Below are positions 34,637-46,094 of a DNA stretch of 64,000 nt, one piece after another (within the stretch, counting starts at the first letter, position 1; every line of letters starts with the position of its first letter). Source of the DNA: Thereva unica (Eukaryota > Arthropoda > Insecta > Diptera > Therevidae); assembly GCA_949987705.1 (NCBI GenBank), contig OX465282.1, positions 87,222,070 through 87,286,069 of the forward strand, written 5' to 3'. A program made the translations under genes and the position numbers. The notes beneath the pieces were generated by a model. It made no database searches, had not been told where the DNA came from, and saw only the letters and a list, made by a program, of their open reading frames with translations.

Positions 34637-36297
34637 CAGTGAATCAAAAAAGTTTAGGCACAGCGCCATTTTCAAAGTTTTTCTGTTAATAACTTTTTAT
34701 CCACTTCACTTACAAAAATAACTAGGATACCATTTTCAAAAATGGACATTTTATTAAATATTTAACAAAACATAATTCAGAATTTATTTTTTTAACGGTA
34801 CAATGATAGAAAAATAAAAAAAAGGCGTTATTTTAACCCAAAAAAGTCTAGGCACACTTTGTGATTTCGTTCTGTTTTTACTAAAATAAAACTGAATTTT
34901 CTCTATTTGCTTCTTTGTTGTCAAGTTTTCCCTTCTTTGTTTTCAAGTTTTTGAATTTAGTGTTGATATTCAGTGATTTTAACGTGATTGAGGAGCAAAA
35001 TGTCCAGTCGTACAGAAATTCCAATCGAAGTTCGTAAAATTATAATAAATCTTCACGTACAACAAAAGTCTTACCGCGAAATAGGCGTTATAGTGCAGAG
35101 GCCATATTCAAGTGTACGAAACATTATAAAACATTATATTAACACTGGAAAATTAGAGCGCGAGAGCAGATCCGGACGGCCAAAAAAATTTACACCACGA
35201 CAAGAGCGGATTGTAACAGCTGCAGTTGTGGAAAATCCAAAGCTTTCGGCTGTAAAATTATGCACTGAATTACAGCAAAGGTTTAATCAAAAGTTCGATC
35301 CCCAAACAATTCGCAATACGCTAAACAGAGCTGGTTATCATGGACGAGTTCCTCGGCGTAAACCGTGCCTTTCGGATATAAATAAGAAAAAAAGGCTGGA
35401 GTTCGCTAAACATTATATTAATCAGCCGGAATCCTTTTGGAAAAAAGTTGTGTTTAGTGATGAATCCAAATTTAACCAATTTGGCTCAGACGGCGCACAA
35501 AAAGTTTGGAGAAAAGCAAATAAAGAACTCCAAGAAAATAATATTTTAAAAACAATAAAGCATGGTGGTGGTCATGTCATGGTGTGGGGGTGTATGGCGG
35601 CATCTGGCGTAGGAAATCTTGTCTTTATTGATGACCGAATGGACAAGAAGCTCTATTTAAACATCTTAAAAGAGAATCTTTTTCCAAGTGTCCAAAAGCT
35701 GGGGTTGGATCAGAAAACATTTTGTTTTCAACAAGACAACGATCCAAAACATGCATCATATCTTGTGCAGGAATGGCTAATATACCATTGCAAGCAACTA
35801 AAAACACCTCCACAGTCGCCAAATATGAACCCAATCGAGCATCTTCGGGGTTTACTTGAAAAAAAAATAAGGGCTCATCACATCACATCAAAGAGCTCTC
35901 TTAAAGAAGCCATACGCACAGAATGGGCGAATATAACACCGGAGGAGACGTTGAATTTAGTCCAAAGTATGCCTAGACGCTTAGAGGCAGTTATAAAGGC
36001 CAAAGGCGGTTCAACAAAATATTAGAAATTAATAAAATAAGATGGATTACGTTTATTTTAGCACCAACCACATAGTGTGCCTAGACTTTTTTGAGTTAAA
36101 ATAATGCATATTTTTTAATTTTAATATCATTATATCGTTAAAAAAAATAAATTCTGAATTATGTTTAGTTAAATATATAGTAAAATGTCCTTTTTTAAAA
36201 ATGGTGTCCTAATTATTTTTGTAAGTGGAGTGAAAAAAAAGTTATTAACAGATAAACTCTGAAAATAGCGCTGTGCCTAAACTTTTTTGATTCACTG
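34637..36297 (+). mobile_element. Tc1-like DNA transposon with long IR/DR termini
   Basis: TA at both borders (34635-34636, 36298-36299). Termini start cagtgaatcaaaaaagttta and extend as imperfect inverted repeats for about 220 bp on each side. Each arm carries the block 'aaaaagtYtaggcaca' twice, outer (34648, 36271) and inner (34841, 36076): the IR/DR layout in which transposase binds two sites per end. 1661 bp with one open transposase. Confidence 0.93.
35000..36025 (+). CDS. Tc1-like transposase, open reading frame of 341 codons
   Basis: Cut-and-paste transposase acting on the flanking inverted repeats. ATG at 35000 chosen (MSSRTEIPIEVRKI); the frame is open a little upstream without another ATG. 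N-terminal paired-like helix-turn-helix pair with a GRPKK hook at about residues 60-64. Catalytic triad visible: VFSDESKF (Asp), FQQDNDPKH (Asp), NPIEHL (Glu), spaced as in DD34E within a residue. Full family length, no stops. Oddity: the usually invariant Trp after NPIEHL is Arg, so activity is uncertain. Ends KGGSTKY. Confidence 0.93.
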   Translation: MSSRTEIPIEVRKIIINLHVQQKSYREIGVIVQRPYSSVRNIIKHYINTGKLERESRSGRPKKFTPRQERIVTAAVVENPKLSAVKLCTELQQRFNQKFDPQTIRNTLNRAGYHGRVPRRKPCLSDINKKKRLEFAKHYINQPESFWKKVVFSDESKFNQFGSDGAQKVWRKANKELQENNILKTIKHGGGHVMVWGCMAASGVGNLVFIDDRMDKKLYLNILKENLFPSVQKLGLDQKTFCFQQDNDPKHASYLVQEWLIYHCKQLKTPPQSPNMNPIEHLRGLLEKKIRAHHITSKSSLKEAIRTEWANITPEETLNLVQSMPRRLEAVIKAKGGSTKY

Positions 36298-36331
36298 TAT
36301 TTCTCTTAAGAATCAGGGGAGTTATCCTGGG

Positions 36332-36620
36332 CCTGTACTCCCGAAGACGAAATGAACCGAAAACGTTTTGACAACATGCTACCTTGGAAGACGATATCGT
36401 GTCGTTTTCGTCTAAATAAACGATGACATATTTGTAATCGTCTTCGTTTAGACGTTAGTGCATGTTGTGTGTCGTCGGTTTTGACATTAAATTGTGAGTT
36501 GGGATTGTTAATTATATTGATAGTTTTAATTAGTTTTGCATAATAGGTCAAAATTTACAAACGCAAGGCAATACGAGATTATCGTCTCTAGGAGTAGGAA
36601 ATATATTTTCGTCTCGTCTC
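36332..36620. mobile_element. 'CCTGTACTCCCGAAG' element, copy with degraded right end
   Basis: Collinear with 46275-46570: left end cctgtactcccgaagacg, shared blocks 'aatcgtcttcgtt.agacgttagt' and 'cataataggtcaaa.attacaaacgcaaggca'. The right inverted repeat is not intact here. Non-coding. Confidence 0.75.
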
Positions 36621-36916
36621 GTTATTTCGTTTCGCGTACCGCGCAATTTTTTTATTCTGCATTTTTCTGGATTTCTTCTAATATTACCAGTAAAATTAAT
36701 GGGCCTAAAAAGAAAAATAATCGAAATTTTTTTGATAAATAACAAAGTCGATAACATAAATAAATAACATTTCAGATGACAAAAATAACAATAAAATAAA
36801 CTGAAATAGACATTCTTTCTCAAAAAAAAAACACTTCTGTTACAAATTAAAATAAGTTACTTAAATACATAATTATTTTTACATATTTTTCATCCCAACC
36901 TAAAATTAAACCCTAT
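36621..36916. other. AT-rich spacer
   Basis: Nothing recognised. Ends with the left copy of the 13-bp duplication flanking the next element (36904-36916). Confidence 0.5.
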
Positions 36917-38564
36917 CATCATCATTGCGTTCCTTTAATCCGTTATGGGACATAGGGCGGAAACAGTTGCCCTCCAGCGGACTTTGTTTTGCGCGACAGC
37001 TCTCAGCTCCGACCAGGATCTCCCAGTTGTTGCGGCTTCTGCTAGTAGGGTTCTCCTCCACGTTGTTCTAGGTCTTCCGACTCGACGGGATCCTTGCGGA
37101 TTCCAGTCGAGGGCCTGTTTGGCTAGATTTTCGTTTTCGCGTCGCAAGGTGTGGCCAACCCAATTCGGTCGTCTATCCTTTCTTGGCCGGCACGGCGCCA
37201 TAGTTCTTCGTTAGAAATTCTATCCTGCAAGCGGATTGATTGATCTGTTGATGAAGACTTATACGCGCCTTGTGATGAATTAGGTGACTTTCCATGTTTC
37301 GCAACCGTACAAAAGTACTGCCTTAACGTTGGAGTTGAACAGCCGCAATTTGGTGTTAGTTGAGATCTCCGTTGATCTCCATATGCGGAACAGGCATGCA
37401 TATGCGCCTCGTGCTTTATTTATTCTGGAACTGACGTCTTCTTCTGCACCGCCATTTTCGGTAATAATACTACCGAGGTAGCAGAATTTATCGACCAGTT
37501 CCACGTCACGGTTATTCAGTGCAGTCCGTTCAATGGTGTTTGCATTTATCCGCATTTCTTTAGTTTTAGTTGGATTTAGCCTTAAGCCTGCTGGACTACT
37601 TTCTGTTGCCAAATTGTTAATCATGTTTTCAAGGTCCTGGTGTCTGTGGGCCAGCAAACAGATATCATCTGCCTAGTCGAGATCCTTAAGGCGGTCTAAC
37701 AAACCCCATTGTATGCCGCCTGTTCTACTATCTAGAGCGCCGACAAGGATGTCATTTATACTATAAGAAATAGTAAAGGCGAGAGTAGGCATCCTTGTCG
37801 TACTCCTGAGCTCACCTCGAAGCTGTCGGATAATTTTCCATTATGGAAAACTCTGCATTTGGAATTGTTATATAGGGCTTTTATCAATTCTATTATTTTA
37901 TCAGGCAGTCCACGTCGCCGTAGTGCCTGCCATATAAAGCTCCTATTGACCGAGTCGAACGCTTTCTCATAATCTACGAAAGCAAGGTAAAGGGGGGATC
38001 CGAATTCAGTAGACTGCTCCACTATTATTCGTAATGTGTTGATATGATCAATACATGAGCGGCCCTTCCTGAATCCGGCCTGCTGCCTCCCAAGCGTTCG
38101 GTCTACTGCCTCACTTATCCTAGATAGTAATATATGGGACAAAATTTTGCCCGCTGTAGATAGTAAACAGATGCCTCTCCAGTTGTCGCATATTGTTAGG
38201 TCCCCCTTTTTTGGTATTTTGACTATGATACCTTCCGTCCAATCCTCCGGAAAGGTACAGGTGTTCCATGCTTCCGTTACTATGGTTACTATTTCCGTCT
38301 TGGATGAGGCCCGGGTGGTGATTCTTATTGGCTGTGCATTGTTGCTGGTTTCCTGAGGTTCCTGTGTAAATGAACCATTCAGGGCGGCGAAGAAGTACAG
38401 CAGCCTCGTCGCTGCACAGCAGCCTTCCGTCCGCACTCTTAACGGTATGCTTTTTAGTAGAGTGCTTTCCCGTGAGCTGTTTAGTAATTTGGTACAGCAC
38501 CTTACTGTTGCCTGTGTTTGCCGCGTTTTCCGCTTTTTCTGCGAACTCATTTATCAGCTGCCTT
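36917..38564 (-). pseudogene. RTE-like element, copy 2 (5'-truncated, antisense, with TSD)
   Basis: Close relative of 3890-5662. Flanked by AATTAAACCCTAT at 36904-36916 and 38565-38577, a 13-bp target duplication. The 3' end is a (atg)n tail. It starts in the RT N-terminal region, so it is 5'-truncated as target-primed insertion gives. Defects: the motif C tyrosine codon is TAG (about 37672-37675, D-stop-ADD), about 120 bp coding for the KDGIPPELL region is deleted, and several frames shift. Motif A FVDYEKAFDSV and motif B SSGVRQGCLLSPLL remain readable. Confidence 0.93.
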
Positions 38565-38577
38565 AATTAAACCCTAT

Positions 38578-40167
38578 GCTATTTAAAAATTCATTTTCAG
38601 AATACGAATCGCGTTCTTCTATTATTCGTTTAATTCTTTTTTTCTCATGAGGTACTCTCTTCTTACTTTTTTACAGTGGCCATTTAAAATTTTGTCAATC
38701 GTATTATACACGTTTATTACCTCTTTTCCAATTATCCCGATTAAATCGTATGTACCTGTATGGGGCCTTCCTTCAAAAATTGTATGCATATAACAATCTT
38801 ACAGAATCCATTTTTATTAGTTTTGAGAAATATACATGTTTAATTGGAAATACATCATTTAATACCTTAAATTGCATTAAGTGCGAATAATTACATTTTT
38901 GTGGCCACCTAAATTAGTAGTTTTGCTAATTCAGCAAAATCAGGATTTTGTTGTTTCTGGATTTTGTCACTTCTGGATTTTGTCGTTTCTGGATTTATAA
39001 TAGTTTTCTGGATTTCGCATTTCTGGCTTTTGGTATGATACCGCTCAATAAATTGCGAATGAATGATTGATCCAATAGTTTTTATTTAATTTATAAATTT
39101 AATTTTGAAGCGTGAAATAAAATTGTCTTCCGCAAGAAGAACTCAAACGCAAATCATTGCTTTTTGTTTTTTTATTCTGGTACGTTTCTGCAAATCTAAG
39201 AAATCGTATCTTATTTTACCAGCGAAGACTTGTTCTAACTAAGCATAAGCCATGTACTGTACTACGTTTTTTGTTGTTCTAAAATTTGGTTGTTGAAATA
39301 TTTCTAAAAAATATGAATGTTATAAAAACTACACTTTTTAAAAAAAGGGTGCTAAATTAAAAACTAAAACAATTTAATATAGCGACACAAGTATGTGTGC
39401 CAACATTATTCATTAAAAAGTTCATATATCATCATATGGCCTAAACCATGCTAAAATCAAATTCGTAAAAAAAACAATTATACAAACAGGAAGATTAGAA
39501 CCCCTTGAAAATAGAAACGATCCGTCTCCTCTGGTGACACACATTCTTAACTGGAAAACTGCTGTGACTGCTGTATGACAAGGAACAGCAACATAACTTG
39601 TTGCTTAAAACAACTTTTTTTTTCTTTAAATTGTAACTAAAAATTTACATTTTTCTCTGTTTTGAAACGAAGATCGATGAAAGAAGGATTACTACTTAAT
39701 TAGAGTATAAAATTATATTGGCGTAAATTTCTCGAAACAAAAAATATAGAGGAGATTATAAATGTGAATGTAAAACTTTTTCATTTTAGAAAAAATATAT
39801 TTTTGGTTAATTATTGCTAAATGTTTTGCCTTGAAGAAAGGAAATTAATAAAAGAAAATCATATTCTGAATTTTTTGTTATTTTTTGAAAATGTATGGAA
39901 AGTCATATTTTATAAAAGTTGATAAAATTAGCAAAACATTACATACTAATTATTGTATTTCAGTAGCGAAATGATATTCATTTATTCACTTTTTTTTACA
40001 AACTGTATAGTATGCTATTTTTTACGAGCATTGTACATTTATAATGAATATTCTTGATTTTACATAAATAAGCGCATTCTTAATACTTGACTATAACCGC
40101 TGCTAAAAACTAATTTTGTTTTAATATTAGGCTTTTGGGAATCGGCAATCGGGAGCATTTCACATCG
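38578..40167. other. AT-rich non-coding stretch
   Basis: Apart from the degenerate minisatellite at 38941-39030, nothing is recognised. No ORF above about 60 codons has homology. Confidence 0.5.
38941..39030. repeat. Degenerate minisatellite 'tttctggattttgtcg'
   Basis: About five imperfect units of 16-18 bp built on 'ttctggattttgt'. Confidence 0.75.
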
Positions 40168-40442
40168 GGCCGTATTTGGTTTCCCGAGTTTCATATTTGG
40201 TTTCACGAACAAATCGACAGATAAGCGCAGCCATACAAAACCATGAAATTGGGTGGTATTACTCCAAGGTAGCAAATCACGTATATTTAATTAAAATAGA
40301 AATTGTTAAAAGTTTATTGCATGCATAAATTTAGCTTTTTAATAATCGTCAAACGTCTTTATCGACACGTAAAGAGACGATATCGTGTCGCCAAATGCCA
40401 ATTTTTATTTATCAGCAGACGACAATGTCAACTCGGCCCCCG
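40168..40442. mobile_element. Second copy of the CAG-duplicating element of 23466
   Basis: Highly similar to 23466-23797, with an internal deletion near its left end and a degraded right end (gacaatgtcaactcggcccc). Same orientation. TSD no longer readable. Confidence 0.85.
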
Positions 40443-40739
40443 GAATAAATCTGTTATATAAATAAGAGATGAAAACTATGTTCTTCACTGTCGAACACAT
40501 TTAAAGCGACAAAAATAAAAAAATATCTTCGAAAGTTTAACACACTGCCAAAGGTTGACGATTTTTCTTCTTAGTACAGATAAATTAAGCCGAAAAAAGT
40601 GAAATAGCGGAAATGATTGGGTACAGGCTGGAAAAATTGGAACAGAGTTTACTTTTAGAGTTCTTTATAAGGAGATGTTCTACCTCGGGAAGCTCACTTT
40701 TTAGGGGGGTTTCTTCTTTCTTCTTGGCTCTCCTGGTGG

Positions 40740-40965
40740 AAACTACAATAGTCAACGAAAAGCTCACCATTGTTATTGGTAACTTGGCTTAGGCCTTGAT
40801 TTCCAATTGTTTGTTGAAGGCCGGTTTGTGCGTTTAAGTCACCCGTTAATACAATAATGTCTCCCCTTGCAATAGAGCGAAAAACTTTATTCAGTCATCT
40901 TCTGGTCTTCAATTGGAGCATAGCATTGGACTACCGTAGTACTTTTTAGTCTGGTATACCTGTAC
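40740..40965 (-). pseudogene. RTE-like endonuclease fragment
   Basis: Reverse complement closely matches 3035-3290, the central endonuclease region around the MGDLNAQIG motif. Isolated internal piece with no element ends, so a deletion product. Confidence 0.8.
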
Positions 40966-41566
40966 CATCTACGTTCAACTTTAAAGAGATCAGTTGAAAT
41001 TATGAGAAAAATATTGTCGTCACGACACGACAAGTGGTTTGCGTTAAAGAAAGTGACTTTTCAGTCGAATCACGTACAGGGGCCTAAACTCAACTTAGCG
41101 TTTCTACTGCAGGTCCCTGTGCTGAAAGACATAATTCGATTGAAATGTAACTTTCTTCAGTTCAAACGAGTTTTCGTGTCGTGTCGACTCGACTTTCAGC
41201 CCAGGGGCCTGAGTGTATGGCTTATTACTGATAATCTCTCAGGATTTATCCTACCTCCCCATAATATGCAGATGAGATTTTATGCCAGGTGCAGCAAAGT
41301 CCGGCAACCTTCCTATCTTTCCTGAAGGGTAGGTTTTCGTGAAAAAAGTTTCGAACAAAAGTTGCTCAACTTGAAGGGTGGAATCGTTTGCACACAAAAC
41401 TCACCCCCATCCCACGGAGAAGCTTTAGATAAAAGAATCGATAGCTTGATACTTCGGAGAGTCATAATCCGTGAGAAAAAATGTGGTTTTCCATTTTTCA
41501 CCCCTACCCGATAGAACCTATAATAATGAAAAAAAAACACAAAAAATTTAAAATAATAAAAACTTT
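40966..41566. other. Non-coding stretch
   Basis: 41016-41195 shows weak inverted similarity (acgacacgac / gtcgtgtcg). The rest could be 3' flank of the mariner-type copy. Nothing coding was recognised. Confidence 0.4.
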
Positions 41567-42040
41567 TTATTCGACTGATGAATTCATGACATTACAATTT
41601 AAAATGATTTCTGGCATATGGCCACCGCGGCTGTTCTTGACGAAGCATATTTTGAACGTCCAATTTTTGGTCGTTTTTCGAGTACAGCTGGCCATTTCAT
41701 CGCAAGACTTTGGAGGCCAATTGACAGGTCTATTTCTCAAAATCAACTTATCGCCAAATTTTGATTTCAATCAATCGATGGTTGCGGTCGTTGCCGTATG
41801 ACACGTAGCTCCATCTTGCTGAAACCATACCCCGTCCGGATAAAAGTTATCCATATTTTCAAACAAATAATTATTGATCATGATGCGGTAACGAGCTCTA
41901 TTGAAAGTAATGCGGGCTCTGGCCTCATTTTTGAAGACATAAGGCCTCGATGATGCCACCAGCATATAAATTGCACCAAACGGTATATGTTCCTGGATGC
42001 AATGGAGTCTGTTGGGTCTCTTGCGGATTGGTCTCACTGT
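41567..42040 (-). pseudogene. Mariner-type transposase pseudogene
   Basis: IS630/Tc1/mariner superfamily. The minus strand shows GVWFQQDGATCHTA (second catalytic Asp), FGDKLILRNRPVNWPPKSCD, and a C-terminal RGGHMPEII ending. A TGA at 41771-41773 replaces a Trp, and an internal deletion joins the PPKSCD segment to the C-terminus, removing the third catalytic residue. The N-terminal DNA-binding part is missing. Confidence 0.85.
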
Positions 42041-42169
42041 GAGACTCTCACGCGTTATTATTCAAGCGTCAGTCTACCCATAATAATTTGTCAGAGTGAG
42101 TATACTGATCATAAATATCCAAAAGTGATAGCTCGTTTGACAGTTAGTCCTGTGGAAAGTTCTATCTTA
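42041..42169. other. Degraded upstream part of the mariner-type copy or spacer
   Basis: No readable frame. Position suggests residual transposase sequence. Confidence 0.35.
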
Positions 42170-42660
42170 GCAAACTAGTGGGATGTTGTGCCTAGAGACT
42201 AGCTACTAATTACGCTTTTTCATGATATTCTTTCTGCTGAATAACACTTCAGACTGGATGACCATACAAAATCAAGAAAATGACATTTTTCACTTTTAAT
42301 TAAGTAAATGTTTATGTTCTCCTGAGTATCAATATAATTTAGTGATAGATTCAAAACATGTTCCACCGATATAAAAAAAAAATTATATTTCACCATTGCG
42401 CGGCCGAGGATTGAACTTGGTTCCCCGGGATAGGATTCCAGCGCCTTTGCTCTAGGCTACCGATATATGTACTTTATTAGAAATGTCTTTGTTGTCGTTA
42501 AATGTACTTCGGGTTGGAATTTCCAGGCCATTTTCTCAGTCTTAGGTCTCTGGATCAAGAGCTACAATTTGAGATATGGCCCAAGTCTGTAGCGACAGTA
42601 CTTTCAGAGATGAAAGAAGGTCACAGACGGACAGAGCCTCTGTATAAGCTTTTTTTTAAA
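42170..42660 (-). repeat. Repeat with a tRNA-like head, antisense copy
   Basis: Inverted partner of 46795-47225, both ending at ctagtgggatgttgtgcc. On the minus strand about 42405-42470 reads like a degenerate tRNA: box A-like 'ggtagcct.gagc', a stem-loop with loop ATCCTAT (anticodon CCT, Arg-like) and box B-like 'aagttcaatcct'. Probably a tRNA-derived SINE, though homology extends upstream of the head. Confidence 0.7.
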
Positions 42661-42960
42661 AGCTAAAAAACACCCTTTACTATCTAGAGCGCTGACAAAT
42701 ATGTAGTGTATTACTTTAAGAAAAAACAATGGTCTTATTGCGGTGCTCCTTAGCTCACCTCAAAGCTATTGGATAATTTTGAAATTCATCGTAATTCAGT
42801 AGAGCTCCACTATGTTTCTCAAGGTTAATATGATCTATGACAGAGCGGTCCTTTCCGAATTCAGTCACCTGTTTGCTAAGCGTTCTGTCTACTGTCTCTT
42901 ATCTAGATAAAAGAATATGGGCAAAACTTTACCATAAACAGATTGTACAACATTTTCTTT
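42660..42960 (-). pseudogene. Degraded RTE-like reverse transcriptase fragment
   Basis: The + strand matches 37720-38150 in patches ('actatctagagcgc', 'gctcacctc.aagct', 'aagcgttc.gtctactg') with many deletions. The oldest RTE-like relic here; same orientation as copy 2. Confidence 0.7.
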
Positions 42961-43324
42961 CTTACCATGGTCCCCACTTTACATTGTGCTTGAAAGTATA
43001 CAATTTTTGAAAGGTTTTCCATTTCCGACAAGGCCAAACTTCGGCCCAATTTCACCACAATCAGTACCTAATCAGAAATCGATGATGGAAATTAACCCTA
43101 ATCATTGATGGACAATTGTTCGAATCCGACAAAAGATAATGGAACATGGGACATCTGATTTTGCCAAGATGGAGTTATTGCAATAATTGATGGAACTTGA
43201 AACACATGCTTCATTTAATTTTCGGATTTTTAGTGTGTGCTGGAGCTTAAGTTGTCATAGAAGTACGCATTATGAACCACTCGAGGCTGACACAAATACG
43301 CGTTTATTTATTTATTTTGATTTA
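42961..43324. other. Non-coding spacer
   Basis: Nothing recognised. Confidence 0.45.
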
Positions 43325-43723
43325 GGCTGCTTTCGGTATCGTCAAATGATCGTCAATTAACTGCGTCGGCTGGCAAAAATGACTGATGCAGTTTGCAGAA
43401 GTGACTAGTTTTACTGCGAATTTGATGAATTCGACCACCTGACATTAAAATGATTGCAAGATGGCAGTGCGAATGTGCATTGCCGTACGTTTGGCAATAG
43501 TCTATTTGCATTTCCGAACTCTTGATTATCATCAATTGCAATACCGAACGAATGACTATCGTCTACTGCTCTGCAAATGACGTTGCCGAACGCAGCCACA
43601 GTTTGCAGAAGTGACTAGTTTTACAAGCAAGCGCTGAAAATTTATGATTCCGAACACCTGACTGCAATACCGAACGAATTAGTTGTGTCTACTGCGCTGC
43701 AAATGACGACACCGAATGCAGCC
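43325..43723. mobile_element. Short inverted-repeat element with internal duplication
   Basis: Termini taggctgctttcggtatcgtc and (reverse complement) taggctgcattcggtgtcgtc. The internal block 'cagtttgcagaagtgactagtttta' occurs twice, about 212 bp apart (43390, 43602). Non-coding. Confidence 0.8.
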
Positions 43724-43747
43724 TACTCAGATGCTGTAAGTCAATAC

Positions 43748-44294
43748 CACTGACATATAATAATGGACTGCTCATCAGCAATTATTTCCATACAAACCGA
43801 TGGCACCAAAAAGGTATAGTCGCTCGCTCATCCATAAGCCCCCAAACTGACAGAAGCACTCAGAAATAAAATCAATTAGAAAAAAATAGACGGGTATAGT
43901 GATGTTTATATCTTTTGCGTTAAATCAATGAGAAAAAAATAGACGGGTATAGTGATGTTTATATCTTTTGCTCTTTTCCCCATAAGCCCCCGGATTTTGA
44001 CATACAGAATGTCAGTTGCTAAGACAGGCGTTAAGAACTTAAATCAGATACACATAAAATTTGCAAATTAATGAAAAAAAGGCATTTTAAAAGGTGAAAA
44101 AGTGAAAATAGTGTTTATTAATTTTTTTAAACAAAATATTTGTGTTGTTTTAATGTTTTAAGTACGTATTTAAAAAAATGTAAATTTCAAAAGTGATTCC
44201 GGTGTTTACATGGAGTGATAAAAGGTTTGTAGCCTATGGAACAAATTGGTGCCATGAAAAATTTCTCATAAGCAGTCCATTCTATATGTCAGTG
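43748..44294. mobile_element. CACTGACATATA family element, copy with TSD GTCAATAC
   Basis: Termini cactgacatataataatgga and tccattctatatgtcagtg. GTCAATAC is duplicated exactly at 43740-43747 and 44295-44302. It has an internal 55-bp direct repeat (about 43870-43970: 'gaaaaaaatagacgggtata...'). 547 bp, non-coding. Relative of 24596-25044 and of the part in the tandem array, in reverse orientation. Confidence 0.95.
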
Positions 44295-44354
44295 GTCAAT
44301 ACACATAAATTGATTTTCTATTAGTCGCGAAATGCTGTAGCCAGCAGATACAAA

Positions 44355-44812
44355 TATCTCAGCGAAAAAATGAATGCTCTAAAGACAGTGAAAGAGCACT
44401 CCCATAGAAGTATGGAGTGTTCTCTTTCGGCCCCCTTTATACATATTTTTTAACAGATGTCCGCCTAGACTAGCACTCCATTTGAGCTCCCATTGCAGCA
44501 CTTCTGCAACGATTTGGTTGGAAACAAAAAGGAGCATTATAGAGCTTGGAATGAATAAGCTCCGGGTGTCGAAAAGCTTTTATTTTTGTTCGCCTTTTTC
44601 CAAGCGTGAGTGTGGTTTTTCCAAGCGGTCCCCGCGCTAAGTACTAACCATTCGATCAATTCTGCTTAACTTCTGTAATCGAACGAGAACCGGTCATTAA
44701 GAGAATTGCCAGTTTTCTTCAGTCTATAAAATTTCTGAAAACTTCAGTAATGCTCCCATGGAAGCATATTTGGCAACTCTCTCATTTTTCTCGCTGAGAT
44801 GTTATAATATAG
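44355..44812. repeat. Possible short inverted-repeat element
   Basis: 'atctcagcgaaaaaatga' near 44356 is matched by 'tcatttttctcgctgagat' near 44785. Only the tips pair and no TSD was verified. Confidence 0.4.
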
Positions 44813-46094
44813 CCACATAATGCATGCATAGAACAAAGTTGATAAATAAAACTATCAAGCCTGAATGAATCCAAATAGTAAATACTAACAGTATACTACA
44901 GTCTCAAAAGCCGAAATCACAAAAAATTTAAAAACTAGTGGAATTTTTTTTTAATAATTTATAATTTTAAACATAAATCAACATTTTTAAGGCCGTCCAA
45001 GTAATTTTAATATAGTTTTTAAATACAAAAATATATATAGGTATATATAAAAGAAGGATATTTCTTTATTTTAACAATGAGCCAAACTATATACACGAAA
45101 GAGCAAAAATAAAGTACTTAAAAAACAGTTTTGTAAAGAGGAAATAATATTTTAAGGACCAATTTTTGAAACAAAAATTTAAGTAAAGAGAAAAAACTAA
45201 AAAGAAACGATTTGACACAACAATTTAGCACAAAGTCCCGAAACAAAAGAATCGAAAAAATCATATCAAATTGTATTTGTACAAAATAATATAATATGAA
45301 AATGAACAAAACAAAATTATATTTAGTCGGAGAGAAATCATAAAACACTACTATGGGCTTAAAATTATAAAAACAAAACAAAAATTATTCTCCATACATT
45401 TTCAACAATTTTTTTATTGTTAGTTTTGTATGACGAAAATAATATATAAATTAAATTATAATTTTTGACCAAGAAACTATTACAAAAAATTTAATTAAAA
45501 AAAATAAATTAAAAAAAAAATTATTTTGTAAGATTGATGGGAAGCAAAGTTTATAAAAACAAAAAGTTCAAAGTAAATTTATTTAAAATAAGGTTTAAAA
45601 ACAAAAACAAAATGTAAGTTTAAAATAAAAAACAAAAAACGAAATATTACGACATTTTTAGCATTAGGTAAAGCATTTTAGCATTACGCAAAGTGTTAAG
45701 AACAGAAATTGATTAATATTTAGGTTCGTTCTCGATCTTTAATTATTAATGTAAAATATTATGAAATGATGAATGTTTTTTTTTTAAAGAAAAAAAAAAT
45801 GAGAAACTCCGATTTTACTGAATAGTTTTTAAGGCAAATGTGATTTTTCAAGAATGAGTAAATAATTCCAATTTTGAGAAAAAAAATGAATGAGAAAGTT
45901 AAAAATAAATAAATAAAAAATGAATGAAGGTGCGTTTATGATTGGACAATAAAGTAAATAATATGTAAGAAATACCTTCAGACAAAACTTTTACAATATT
46001 TGTCGAAATCCGGGGACCAAGGCACTTATTTGCTACTAAGGATGCACAAATATGTACAAATACTGGCTTAATTTATTTGTTAGGATCTTAAAAA
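44813..46094. other. Very AT-rich non-coding stretch
   Basis: Homopolymer-rich sequence with no repeat partner noticed. The 87-codon frame at 45118-45381 is compositional. Confidence 0.5.

Noticed and set aside
36945..37214. 89-codon + strand frame
   Set aside because: Antisense of the C-terminus of RTE-like copy 2; identical in style to the shadow at 5083-5652.
41016..41195. A foldback MITE
   Set aside because: Arms pair only loosely and no duplication is visible.
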